64,000 nucleotides of DNA, from NCBI RefSeq assembly GCF_039555335.1, contig NC_092636.1, positions 59,957,991-60,021,990 on the forward strand. The letters run 5' to 3'. Under the pieces are notes generated by a model. That model had not been told where the DNA came from and searched no databases. It was given only the letters and a program-made list of their open reading frames with translations. This document shows positions 36,822 to 47,356 of this stretch, piece by piece. The stretch is from Amphiura filiformis. Lineage: Eukaryota; Echinodermata; Ophiuroidea; Amphilepidida; Amphiuridae. The first letter of the stretch is position 1. Each line of letters opens with the position of its first letter. The position numbers and the translations under genes were made by a program.

Positions 36822-38900
36822 GACGAAGACAAAATTAAAGACGACCTGGCTCATTTCCAAGAAACCTACGGGAAATTGAATGGGTCAACTGTCCAAGAGA
36901 AATGGGACGCCATTGAGAATCAAATCAAATCTGTCATGGACAAACGTGTTCCATCAAAAATGGTCTCTGACAGGCATAGTCTGCCTTGGTTTACGAGGGA
37001 GCACAGAAGGTTGTGTAGAAAGAAACAAAGAGCCTATAACAAGGCGAAGCGTTTTGGAAAATCAACCGACTGGGAAAAGTACAAACTTTGCTCGAAAGAT
37101 CTTAGACGCAGTCTCAATTACGCCAGGAGGGAACGTGTTAAAGATCACATTGATAGCTCTCTTAAGGACAATACCAAAGAATTCTGGTCATTTATCAAGA
37201 AGCTCCGCCAGGATGGAGGAGCAGTACCAGATCTCAAAGTAAACAAAAAATTCTTAGCACTAACAAAGAGAAGGCTGAGGCGCTCAGCGACCAATTCAGC
37301 AGTGTTTTCACTAAGGAGGATACTACCATACCAGATCTTGCCAGTAGCAAAATTCCTTCAATCAAGAAGCTGATCATTCGGAAAGAAGGGGTACTCAAGC
37401 AACTTCAGAACTTAAATCCAAATAAGGCATCTGGGCCTGACAGCATTCCAACATGGCTACTCAAGATGGCGGCGATAGAATTGACACCGATATTCACCAA
37501 ATTCTTCCAAGAGACTCTTGATAAAGGGGCGATTCCACATCAGTGGTGTGAAGCCAACGTCAGTGCAATCTACAAAAAGGGTGAGAAATCAAAGCCTGAA
37601 AACTACAGGCCTGTCTCATTGACCAGCGTTCCGTGCAAGGTAATGGAACACATCATCCATTTTCATGTAATGGGACACTCAGTTGGAACAAAATAGTATT
37701 CTTGTCGACAAGCAGCATGGGTACCGTGCAAAACACTCCACGGAAACTCAACTTATCATGACTTTAAATAACCTGGCCAAGAGCATCGAAAGAGGTGAAG
37801 TCACGCATATGGCCATCTTAGACTTCGCCAAAGCGTTCGACAAGGTGCCACATGAACGCCTCCTCAAGAAACTTGAGCACTATGGTATCAGGGGTGACAT
37901 TCACAAAGTGATCTGTGAAGGCACAGCTTCAGACCTAAAAAAATATGAATTCAGGGGTACCTCAAGGCATAGTCACTGGACCATTGTGGTTCTTACTCCT
38001 CATCAACGACCTGCCTGCAAACCTCACCAGTACAGCAAGGTTGTTTGCAGATGATTGTGTGCTTTATACATCTAGCAGTTCACCGGAGGAGTTGACAGTT
38101 TTGCAAGATGACCTGACAAAACTTAAGGAGTGGCAAGACAAATGGGGCATGAAATTCAATCCCAGCAAATGCTCTGTAATGCAGATCACCCTCAAGAAAG
38201 AAATATCGCAGATGAACTACACATTTTGTGGAGAAGAACTCAATGAAGTGACTAGCCATCCATATTTAGAAGTCCAACGCGACAATCGCTTTCAGTGGAA
38301 GGGTCACATTAAGACGGCAGCCTCAAAAGCAAGCAGGATCTTGGGCTTTCCCAAGAGAAACATCTGGTTTGTATCACAGGAAACTAAAGTAACAGTCTAT
38401 ACTATGCTGGTTATTTCCATATTAGAATATGCTTCCTGTGTATGGGATCCATTCAGAAGAGGAGATAAGATACTTCTGGAGAGAATCCTGCGGAAAGCAC
38501 CACATTCTGCTTGAATGACTATGAGCAGCGCAGCAGTGTAACAAAAATGCTGGAGAGTGGGAGACCTTAGAAGACCGACGCAGAACCAACAGACTGACCA
38601 TGATGTACAAAATCATGAACGAGTTCACCATGTCAACAGAAAACTGGGGGTAGTCACCCAGCTGAAAATCCTCAAGATGCAAAGAACAGATGACATCTAT
38701 TTGAACTCCTTCCTCCCTCGCACCGTGACAGACTGGAACAAGCTTCATGGGGACACCACTTTAGTATCCATATTAGAAAATTTTAAAAATAGAGTCCAAA
38801 AGTAGTCATATCTTTATATCAACTTGAGCAGCATCAAAGTTGGCGATAGTACAGCTATATCTGAACCTGCAGATAACCAAGACAAGACAAGACCAGATAT
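36822..38900 (+). mobile_element. 5'-truncated CR1/jockey-type LINE
   Basis: A plus-strand LINE without its endonuclease starts in the linker before the RT. RT motifs follow in order across several frames. At the 3' end, after WNKLHGDTTLVSILENFKN, comes a short UTR and a (CAAGA)n tail at about 38876-38896. Reverse transcription from the 3' end explains the missing 5' part. Confidence 0.85.
36828..38805 (+). pseudogene. Reverse transcriptase of the LINE, frameshifted
   Basis: Open pieces at 36876-37373, 37466-37696, 37683-38054, 37945-38514 and 38557-38805. They give SLKDNTKEFWSFIKKLR, NKASGPDSIP, KPENYRPVSLTSVPCKV, ILDFAKAFDKVPHE, GVPQGIVTGP, LFADDCVLYT, and a C-terminal thumb with KEWQDKWGMKFNPSKC. 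The catalytic FADD is present, but at least five frame changes or stops rule out function. Confidence 0.85.
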
Positions 38901-39276
38901 ATCGATCACGTTTTGAAACGTTTTTTTTTGTAGATTGTATTACACAAAAACATACGTCCTCCGATACCGCGGTGTCAAAACTCGTTTATTTAAATCGATC
39001 AACACAAACTGCTATTTATTGGCAGCACAAACTGCTATTTATTGGCAGTGGATATAAAATACTAATTAACGGAATGCTGTAAGTGTTATACGTGTTATAA
39101 TCATTTTGTAGGAGCGGTGCAATAATTATGGGCGTGGTTGAGTGGGTTGTTTGTGGGTGAGCATAGTTTTCTTTCATTTAAGGAAGTTGAACTCCTCCAG
39201 TTGCTACACAAATCAAAAACAATAACACATAATTGCTTTTATTTTTAAGTTCATGTATCATAAATAATATAATTAT

Positions 39277-39678
39277 AATCGTAGTCGCCGGCATCCACTA
39301 CTCAAAATATTGGCCAGCCCATCCTTTATGACACGATATTGGATACGCAAAAGACAAATTGTATGATTTTCTCGCTTTCGTCCATCATGGATAGGCCGAG
39401 GGATTTTGCTCACGTCGATCTTTGGAATATGCCAATCTGTATTTTAAATCACGTGTCATCAAGTATGTTTTGTGATTGGACAATGGAGAGCGTTTTCCTC
39501 TGCGGAGAGCGAAAAAGTTCAACCAGATGAACTTTTTCGCTCTCCGAGGCGGAAGAGTCGTGGGTTTGGCGAAAGACGCAGCGTCTCTTCGCCACGACGC
39601 AAAATTAGAATCTTTAATGAAACTATGGTTGGAGAATGTTCTTACTATATCATATTAGCCCAATAGATTGCCGTAACC
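39277..39678. repeat. Hairpin-bearing sequence, possible MITE
   Basis: 39503-39521 (CGGAGAGCGAAAAAGTTCA) and 39528-39546 form a perfect 19-bp stem with a 6-base loop. A second, imperfect hairpin (GTCGTGGGTTTGGCGAAAGA / TCTCTTCGCCACGAC) follows directly. Outer limits of a transposon are not clear. Confidence 0.55.
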
Positions 39679-40677
39679 ATTGTGCAAATCATGTTAACTT
39701 TGTCATATTTGACAGAGATACAGTACTTATAGATGAGATAATCATTATAGGCTATGGAGCCATTTCAACAGGGCCCATATTAACAGGTCATCGAATTTTT
39801 ACACGGGGTCAAGTTCATAATTGCTCGGACCTGGTTAAAAACACAATAATGTGTTTATTTAGTCATACATTTTGTAAGGATTCGGAAAAAGTATAGTTTG
39901 ACATATCTACGAGTTACGGTTATGGAGTTATGGGCAATATGTAACATTGTAACATCATATATAGGTCAAATTTGGGCTCGGTGGCGAAAATGAAAATTGC
40001 TCCGCTTTTGATGACAATGGCCTCAAACTGAGAAATGAGAAATCAGATAAAGAATAGTTTCCCTTTGTAGGATGTTTCGTTACCATGGCAATAAAGCAAA
40101 ATAGGATAATATCCACTAAATCGCATTGAATTCTAGGCCTATATTGAGTCAATTTGACCTTGACAATTGTTGTGTTACCTGGATAAATTCTCTTTGATCT
40201 CTTATTTTATCCCTTGAGAAAGAAAAGTTCTGTCTTTTCGAAACGTCGGTTTTGTAACTTTGTAAGTCTTGTTGGATGTTGTGTCATTTTTCTCCTGTTT
40301 TTAATTTTCTTTGAGAGTTATATAACTATTCTTTTTCTCATTTCTTGTAACACGAAGAATAATTTGAGACCATTTTCATTTTCGCCCCCTGCGGAGCCAA
40401 ATTTAGATGACGTCACGTTGTTACACTTTTACCCATTCAGTCCATAACATACATCACAGATAGGTCAAAGTATACTTTATCTGAATCCAGAGGTTAACGA
40501 TGGTGTGGGTTGTGAGTGAGTTTGAATAACTTTGCTCTTGACCGCCTGTGCAAAGTTCAATGACCTTTTCCCACTAAATGAGCGGTGTTGTTGCACGTTG
40601 AAATGGCTCCATAGCCTAGATTATAAATCACTATTACTCTGCCAAATACGGCAACTTTAACACGATTTGCACGATTG
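39679..40677. mobile_element. Foldback element, about 1 kb
   Basis: Left: ATTGTGCAAATCATGTTAA, then AGGCTATGGAGCCATTTCAA. Right, inverted: TTGAAATGGCTCCATAGCCT, then TTAACACGATTTGCACGAT. Inside, TTTTCATTTTCGCC and its inverse form a second pair (about 39980-40000 and 40373-40387). Non-coding. Confidence 0.75.
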
Positions 40678-40854
40678 TAGTGCCTATGAACTGAAATCTC
40701 TTGAACTATCTGTTGCAGCAAGATAATAATTGGTAGCACATTGACAAAATAGTAAATAGACAGAGTTCTGGTTAGTAGACTACAACAACTATTTCATATA
40801 TACGTCTGCCTTTTTTTATATTATTTCATATACGTCTTTCCCTTTTTTTAATAC

Positions 40855-40978
40855 CAATGCCGATGATAGCAAGGATGGGTTTAATGATTAGCCAAGAGTC
40901 TCATGGTAATGGCACCAAATAAATATCTGGAACAGTTGTGTTTTTGTCCATGGTCTCGTTGAGGATTGGATATGCCAT
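40855..40978 (-). pseudogene. N-terminal relic of a receptor gene of the local GPCR family
   Basis: From the ATG at 40978 the minus strand reads MAYPILNETMDKNTTVPDI, then YLVPLP, a stop, DSWLI..., and LAIIGIGI. This matches the N-terminus and first part of TM1 of the intact receptors. It ends abruptly at a T-rich run near 40850. Its upstream flank (40980-41130) also matches the flanks of the other family members, so it was once a full gene. Confidence 0.8.
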
Positions 40979-41550
40979 CACTAGATCTCTAGTTAGCTGA
41001 AGATTTAGATTCGTAATTTGAAAACAGGACGGGTGGAAGATTTCGGGAAAGAGTGACGGATGGTTTCAAAAACTGAAGCAAGTAAACAACGGGCCGATAC
41101 GATAAACTTTTGTACTTCCCGCATAACTAGTGCTAGACAATAGCAGTAATATTACTATTTATAATAATTTGGCCCTACTCTTATAAGGTGATACACATTT
41201 TGCTATTTTAAGCGATAAATTGATGCTAAAAGTATCTAGACATGTCATAAACATCACTTTAAGATGACTGTATTATATGACTTTTAAACAGCATAATCCA
41301 TCAACCTACTAAAGCTATCATGGTTTACATTCGTCTGAATGGTCTTCCACAATCCACACCCACAACCTGTAGAGAGAAGGCGCTTTATCTTATTTGGGAA
41401 ACTTTGCAAACTTGGGAAATCGTTGTAATTCACTAAGGACTAAATAAATGACTAGAGTACTGAGTATTGTCAATTTATTTGTGTCTTACAATATCCGCCT
41501 GATCATTGTTTTGTCCACTTTTTGGCCATAGAATTGCCATTTAATCGTGT

Positions 41551-42681
41551 TCAAATGTTATTAGTAATTGCGTCGTCATAGTGTTTCTTGGTCGGTAAAG
41601 TCGATGCAGAAATACTATTTTTAGATAAATTTGTGCCACATGTGCTCGTGTTTGATCCTACAAGCTCACCAGTTTCAAGTGGAATATCAAAGAGACCATT
41701 TACCGGCTCGCCGGCGTGTATTGAGTTGCAAAACAAATGTTGTTTGATAGCTCGCCTGAAGTTCCTATTGGTCAGCGCGTACAAGACAGGGTTGAGGCAA
41801 GAATTTGCGAAGGCCAATACCACAAATATTCTGCGTAGATTGCCGGATACTTCAAATGGCAGTAGACCGAGATTAAAGGTAAGATAAGCAAATTGAATCG
41901 GAGACCAACACACAATGAAACTGATTATCACAGCTAGTAACATGTAAATGATCCGTTGTCGTGCTTGAAGTAAATCAAGATCTGCTCTCCTTTGATTGGT
42001 CTTTGTGCTAAAAACCAGGGCTCGCATCTTTAGAAGTTGTATCGATCGAATGTTTGCTACAATCATCAAAATAAGAGGTACCAGATACTCTAGAATGAAA
42101 TTCAAAACGCCGATGAATGTTTGAAATCCGACGTTGCCATAATCAATATAGCAGGTTCCTGTAACTTCATCAAGATGAGTAGTGTGAAGTATATGAGTTT
42201 CAAAGGTGAAAGCAAACAACCAGATCATTATTATGATGAATCTTGTCATCCTCACCGAGAAGAGTCTTTTGTATCGTATTGGTTGAGCTATGGCAACAAA
42301 ACGCTCGACTGCAAGAACGGTGAGGCTTAAAATCGACGCGCTAACGGATATCCAGAACAGAAACGATAAATATACCACTTTGCAGTAGAAGTGACCTCCG
42401 AAGTTGTCAGGAACGTGAGACAGAGTCGGAATCGGAATGATGCTAATTGATGTAACTATATCAGCAACTGCTAAAGCTACGATGAATCTATTCGTAGCGC
42501 TCGTTGTCAGTGTGCGGGTGTGAAGATATACATGTATCACAGTGGAGTTTCCTGTGATGCCGACGATAGCAAGGATGAGTTGGGTAATTAGGCGCCAGTC
42601 CCATGACACTGGTACAAAATAAATATCTGGAACTGTTGTGTTTTTGTCCATTGTCTTGTTGAGGAATAGAGATGACATCAC
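41551..42681 (-). CDS. Rhodopsin-class seven-helix receptor, intronless (receptor 1)
   Basis: 376 residues, complete, single exon, in the plasma membrane. The N-terminus has N-glycosylation sites (NKT, NTT). TM1 contains GITGNS; TM2 has LAVADI; the ECL1 cysteine is in FYCKVV and its ECL2 partner in GTCYID. TM3 ends in ERFVAIAQP (ERF in place of DRY). TM4 has the conserved W, TM5 has EYLVPLILM, TM6 has VCWSP and TM7 has NSCLNPVLYALTN. A tail of about 60 residues is Ser/Thr-rich. The ligand is unknown; the pattern is of the peptide/amine-like class A superfamily and resembles lineage-expanded 'surreal' receptors of sea urchins. It belongs to a tandem minus-strand array and has the best-preserved reading frame. 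Confidence 0.93.
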   Translation of the reverse strand: MMSSLFLNKTMDKNTTVPDIYFVPVSWDWRLITQLILAIVGITGNSTVIHVYLHTRTLTTSATNRFIVALAVADIVTSISIIPIPTLSHVPDNFGGHFYCKVVYLSFLFWISVSASILSLTVLAVERFVAIAQPIRYKRLFSVRMTRFIIIMIWLFAFTFETHILHTTHLDEVTGTCYIDYGNVGFQTFIGVLNFILEYLVPLILMIVANIRSIQLLKMRALVFSTKTNQRRADLDLLQARQRIIYMLLAVIISFIVCWSPIQFAYLTFNLGLLPFEVSGNLRRIFVVLAFANSCLNPVLYALTNRNFRRAIKQHLFCNSIHAGEPVNGLFDIPLETGELVGSNTSTCGTNLSKNSISASTLPTKKHYDDAITNNI

Positions 42682-43278
42682 TAGTTCTCTAGTTAGCTAA
42701 TTTAGATTAGGTAATGTGAAAATGGGATTCCTGAAAATAGTGCCAGAAGAATTCTCAAAAACTGAAGTAAACATGGTAAATAAGTAATGGACGGATAAGA
42801 TCAACTTCCCGCACTGCTGGTAATTAGACAGTATTGCATCAGTATAACAGTATGACGAATTGTTATTCCTACTCATATGAAACTATACTTGTACTTGAAT
42901 TAAGTCACTGCTTAAAACGAGACTGGTGTACGAGCCAAGTTCACTTTCAAGCGCTCTTTTCGGACAGACCCAGCTATCGAGGATCGTAGTGGTACATTAT
43001 GGTAAAGTAGATGCACGATTCCAATATTTACCCGCTCTACTAGTGACAGGTATTATTGGCAATATGAGATTACCAATTGTTAAGGCTAATTAACTATGAG
43101 AAATTAACTTTGAGTACAATCACGGTTAGCTTTTAATATGGGCGTGAGATAAGTCAGAAAACCACTTTGAGATGACTGCATAACAGTCCAACTACTAAAC
43201 AGCATAATAGTTCAATTATCTGGGCTATCAACCTACTAAGCTATCAAAGTTTACTTCAGTCTGACGTAGTCTGTGTTA
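42682..43278 (-). promoter_or_regulatory. Upstream region of receptor 1 with a block conserved in its paralogue
   Basis: 43014-43090 (ACGATTCCAATATTTACCC, then TAGTGACAGGTATTATTGGC, TTGTTAAGGCTAA) is nearly the same as 48820-48893 upstream of receptor 2 and 57016-57089 upstream of its copy, at similar distances (about 330-410 bases) from the ATG. The intervening sequence is less alike. It may be a shared promoter element or just residual homology. Confidence 0.5.
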
Positions 43279-44168
43279 CCAGTGGACTTCGGTTGTATAC
43301 ATAAATGCGCATATATAAATGCGCACGTGACCAGATGGCCAGTGCCATGTTCGTGTTACCTCACTGTCAATCACTGAAATTGCGACCACAGTTCCAGGTG
43401 GTGGCCGCATTGCATTCTCTAAATTCAGTAAATTTTCATCGTCAACCGTGTAATTGAATAGGATTTATTTTGAAATTTTAAAACGCTTGAAATATCACAA
43501 ACAAATAGGCCTATGTTGATAAATAATATAAATACAAGCTAAAACCGTTGGGGTTCGATAATGAACCCCACAAAATTAACCGACTATATTGGAAAATGCC
43601 ATACGGCCGGGCGGTTTCACAAGTTGCCGGCTCGATCATGTCATCCGCCGCCTGCACAGTTCTGACCTTAAAGCCAATCATGTCCCCTTTCATACTTTCA
43701 TGCCGTTGCGACAAGAGGCATGACTTCTAGCCATTCACAAGTCTTGATTGTGTCTGTTTGTCTACAATGCGCGTGTGTCACGCCGCTCGGCGGCAAGCAG
43801 CATGATAGTATGAAACCAGCACTACGTCATAGATATGGCCAATTGGCACGCCCATTTAGCACGAAAATTATGAAATATAAGTTTGTAAATCAGCTATATC
43901 TAGCTTTTCCGTAGTTAATTTTTTTTCCGTGATGGAAAACGTTAATAAAGAGTTTATCTTTCGGGTCAAGTTATTTTACCCTTTGCAATCAATGCCACTA
44001 TTTTGCAAAAGCAATTGTCCTTGCGACCTGTCATTTTCCCCTATACTTTTGCACGGGGAGTTTATGTACATCCGGGTACCTTATATCGTTTAATACGGTA
44101 TGGCGACTTGTAGATGTCACGTGCGCATTTATATATGCGCATTTATATATGCAACCGAAGTCCACTGG
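43279..44168. mobile_element. Harbinger-like non-autonomous transposon with nested MITE
   Basis: The ends CCAGTGGACTTCGGTTG and CAACCGAAGTCCACTGG are perfect inverses, extended by AAATGCGCATATATAAATGC on both sides. TTA on each side (43276-43278, 44169-44171) fits the 3-bp target of PIF/Harbinger elements. 890 bases, no transposase. Contains the MITE at 43679-43821. Confidence 0.8.
43679..43821. mobile_element. TGCTGGTTTCATAC-family MITE nested in the Harbinger-like element
   Basis: TTTCATACTTTCATGCCGTT at the left and AGTATGAAACCAGCA at the right are inverse. The left tip is degraded. GCCGCTCGGCGGCAAGCAG is an internal palindrome-like stretch. Confidence 0.65.
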
Positions 44169-44472
44169 TTACAGACTGGGAAACTGATACCCGCGAGCTA
44201 CCAACATGTGTAGGAGTATAGCATGGTAAAATTAATTTTTATTACTAGTTAGAACTAAATGAATAATTAGGATTGAATTGTGTTTCATTTGGCAGAAGTT
44301 GATTCTATTTTTTTAATCTCAAAAAATTAGTGCTGTATTTTTCTGGAATGGGGAGATGGCTAATGTAGATTATAGGTCTGTCACACTACAACGGACTGGA
44401 TCAACGTACATCACCGAATACAAAAATGTTTTATTCGGTGGAAAAATCACCAGTCCGGCAGAAGATTCGGTG

Positions 44473-44806
44473 GGATTTTGGGTCCGATTCCCGTTCGTCA
44501 CTCCATGCGTTGTGGCCGCTAATAATACTGCAGGCGTCTTATATCCGATTGTTCAACGTCCGACAAATGACCGGATTTGGGGGTCCGATTCCTGTTCGTT
44601 TCTCTATGCGTTGTGGCCGCTAATAATCCTGCAGGCGTCTTATATTCGATCGTTCAACGTCCGACAAATGACCGGATTTGGAGGTCAACGTCCGACAAAT
44701 GTCCGGATTTGGGGGTCCGATTCCCGTTCGTCTCTCTATACGTTGTGGCCGCTAATAATCCTGCAGGCGTTTTATATTCAATCGTTCAACCTCCGACAAA
44801 TGACCG
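44473..44806 (+). repeat. About 100-bp tandem repeat, three units
   Basis: Units begin near 44473, 44573 and 44704 with GGATTTGGGGGTCCGATTC and contain GTTGTGGCCGCTAATAAT. A 30-base partial unit lies between the second and third. It explains the spurious long open frames over this interval. Confidence 0.85.
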
Positions 44807-45739
44807 GCGAATCCGTGGCATGTGGCACCAACAGGGACGTCCACCCTATCAGAAAAGTGGGGGAGGAGAGGGTGTTTGAGAGGGTTTTTGACCCCTTAGA
44901 GGCAGTGACGTAGCAAGTACTTTTTCAGAGGGTGAACAAAGTGGGGAAAGACAACTTTTAAGGGGGAAAACTTTGACGAAAATGGTCAAATATTGGCTAA
45001 TAAGTACAAAAGGGCTACAAATCTGATATATCAGGGCAACCAGCGTCTGGGGCAATAGAGGTGAGAAACCTTTGGACAATGAAGGCCCAATTGAAGCCAT
45101 TTGTCATTTTTTGGATCCATTTTAGCACTATTATTGGGTACTATTTTAGTTTGAAACAGCCGCAAATTGGTGAAACGAAAGCCTAATTGAAGCCATTGAA
45201 AAGTTTTCACCATTATTGTATAATATAAACAATTGTTTTAAAAATAACACGTGGATGTCCATAGCAGAAGCAAAAAGGAAGACTTGTCCATTTTTCAAAA
45301 TGAAGGTCCAATTGATGCCATTTGCATGGTGACTGTAGGGCCTATTTACATTATTAGGCCTAGGCCTATTGTGTAAAAAAAATTTAGTTTTAAAAATAGA
45401 AAATTTGGAAAATTGTTTTTGGTGCATCATTTTTACACTATTATTGCCTTAAACAAAAAACAAAGAAGGCCCGAACTGAATTTGCAAAATTTAAAATGTT
45501 ACACTGATCCACTGACAGACTTCAGACTCGTAATTTCAGGTAAAGCATGCATGGATTGATATGTTAATGTCAGTAACAGACCTAAGTCCGTCTTAAATAC
45601 TGACTTTGATCACGGGCCCTATACATATCGACGGGCCGGCAGTAATTTTCACAGGCTTTTGGGCCAAGGAACCACATTTAAGCACTGCCTATAATAATCA
45701 CAGGCCTATACTTAGGCTTACTATATACTATCCTGGGCC

Positions 45740-46055
45740 TACTCAATAACGTACAATTTAACCTTTTCCATGTTTTCTCTTCTTTTTTCTTTCTTGTCAA
45801 TCACTAAAACTGGTAGGAATTTGATATTGCGTCCTCTACCCTTCAGAAAGTGCCCCTTCCTCAATACTACTATCATGCATAGGCCTACTATTTACGTGCA
45901 ATTTAACTTTTTCTCTTCTCTTCTCTCTTCAATTTTTCTCACTTTCTTTTCTTTTTTCTCTCCTTTCCTCCTTTTTTCTACTTGTCAGTCACTAAAGTAC
46001 TGGGGGAAATATGATATTGCGTCACACACCCTTCAGAAAGTCCCCCCACCCCCAA
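45740..46055 (+). repeat. Degenerate direct repeat, about 155-bp unit x2
   Basis: AGGCCTACT...TACGTGCAATTTAAC, followed by a CT-rich run and GATATTGCGTC plus CCCTTCAGAAAGT, occurs at about 45738-45860 and 45890-46040. Non-coding. Confidence 0.7.
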
Positions 46056-46226
46056 TGATTGATGCACATGTTCGCCATAGGCCTAAATCCGGCACAAGCG
46101 CCTGCGAAACCTTGCAAACACCTGCGGTATATAAACGAAAGAATAACGAACAAACCCAGGGTATATATACAGAACAGTACGAACACACATCGGACAACTT
46201 CCGAACATGTGTATTCGAGCACACTC

Positions 46227-46262
46227 CGTTTCAAGTTTTGTGCATGCACAAAACTTGAAACG
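46227..46262. repeat. Perfect 36-bp palindrome at the edge of the duplicated block
   Basis: CGTTTCAAGTTTTGTGCA followed directly by its exact reverse complement, with no spacer. The 5.2-kb duplicated segment starts one base inside it. Shorter copies are at 46631-46656 (26 bp), 54425-54458 (34 bp) and 54827-54852 (26 bp). Confidence 0.95.
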
Positions 46263-46825
46263 TATTGTCGACGGACTAAACAGACATCACCTAACACGAA
46301 ACGCATTTGGCGGATAATAGCAGGACATATGAAGAACATAAAACGAACATTGACGAACACTAACGGATTTGCTAAAATACCATCCGTTTCTTATACGGAA
46401 GACCGATCCGGTGTAGTGTGACACTAACACGGTCTGGGTCAACGTACATCACCGAATGCAAAAATATGCTATCCGGTGGTGAAGGCCTCACAGGAACGTA
46501 TTTGCAACGAACACGGGCCGAGTGCAACGAACATGAACGAAAGGAGAGCGAACAAACTCCGGCAATATGCAGCACTATACGGACACACATCGGATAAATA
46601 CCGAACATGTGTATTCGGTACACTCCGTTTCAAGTTTTGTGCATGCACAAAACTTGCCGCCAGACTTAACGAACATCACCTAACACGAAACGCATTTGGC
46701 GGATGATAGCAGGACATAAAAAGAACATAAAACGAACATTGACGAACAACAACGGATTTACTAAAATACCATCCGTTTCTTGTACGGAAGACCTATTCGG
46801 TGTAGTGTGACAGACGCATTAGGTA

Positions 46826-47356
46826 ATGTGAAAACGGGACGTAGATTCCGGGAAAGAGTAACAGATGAATCCCAAAACTGAAGCAAGTAAACAACGGACC
46901 GATACAATAGACTTGTACTTCCAGGATAACTAGTTATTAGACAAAAGGAGTTATGCTGATATATATTTATAATAATAATGTTCTGACATTTTAACAGCAT
47001 AGATTTCAATTAATAAGGCTATCAACTTACTAAGCTATCATGGTTTACATCCGTCTGAAGGGCCTTCCACACCCACAACATATAGAGAGAAGGCACTTTA
47101 TCTGATTTGCGAAACCCTGCAAATATAATCCTCCAAACGTGAGAAATCAATATAATTCACAAATGACTAAATTTCATAAGGGATGAAATCAAAACTCGAT
47201 CGGCGGTCGACCGACGGTTCTTGGCGGTTCCGTCATGTTGGAGCCGGTTTCTATTGTCCTAATTAGTGGTGTTAATATTGTGTCTTACAAAATGATGATA
47301 ACGCTTGATAATGAATTTATTCTCTGCTTGGCCATAGAGATTTCATTTAATCGTGT
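46826..47356 (-). other. Receptor-gene flank without its gene, then 3' flank of receptor 2
   Basis: 46820-46945 (TTAGGTAATGTGAAAACGGG, then CTGAAGCAAGTAAACAACGG) matches the 5' flank at 40995-41120 next to the N-terminal relic, and 47039-47160 matches the 3' flank of receptor 1 (41325-41440). The receptor that should precede 46820 is replaced by the transposon end, leaving an orphan upstream region. Confidence 0.6.

Larger units (their letters stand above)
35879..39276. mobile_element. Composite transposon with about 360-bp inverted ends, filled with other elements
   Basis: The left arm (35879-36245: TTATATTATTTATGATA, TTTGTGTAGCAACTGGA, CACTCAACCACGCCC, GTTTCAAAACGT) is mirrored in the right arm (38902-39276: ACGTTTTGAAACG, GGGCGTGGTTGAGTG, CCAGTTGCTACACAAA, TATCATAAATAATATAA). 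Between them lie a foldback fragment, one and a partial MITE, another MITE fragment and a LINE. No transposase is recognisable, so it is a non-autonomous foldback that became an insertion site. Confidence 0.8.
44376..46814. mobile_element. Compound transposon with ends GTCTGTCACACTACA
   Basis: The left end GTCTGTCACACTACAACGG and right end GGTGTAGTGTGACAGAC are inverse. An internal junction at about 46410-46440 (GGTGTAGTGTGACA, then CTAACACGGTCTGGGTC) shows a second, shorter unit of the same family joined in tandem (about 46420-46814). Both units share ACATCACCGAAT, CGAACATTGACGAACA and a CAAGTTTTGTGCA palindrome. No transposase recognised. Confidence 0.7.

Noticed and set aside
36387-36860. 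A 157-codon minus-strand open frame
   Set aside because: It crosses two MITEs and their junction; the sequence is explained by inverted repeats.
44356-44913. A 185-codon plus-strand open frame and an overlapping 100-codon one
   Set aside because: They are produced by a 100-bp tandem repeat inside a transposon; the repeated peptide has no family features.
46022-46706. Overlapping frames of 76-120 codons on both strands (also at 54569-54879)
   Set aside because: They lie in the GTCTGTCACACTACA transposon and recur with it; no recognisable protein.
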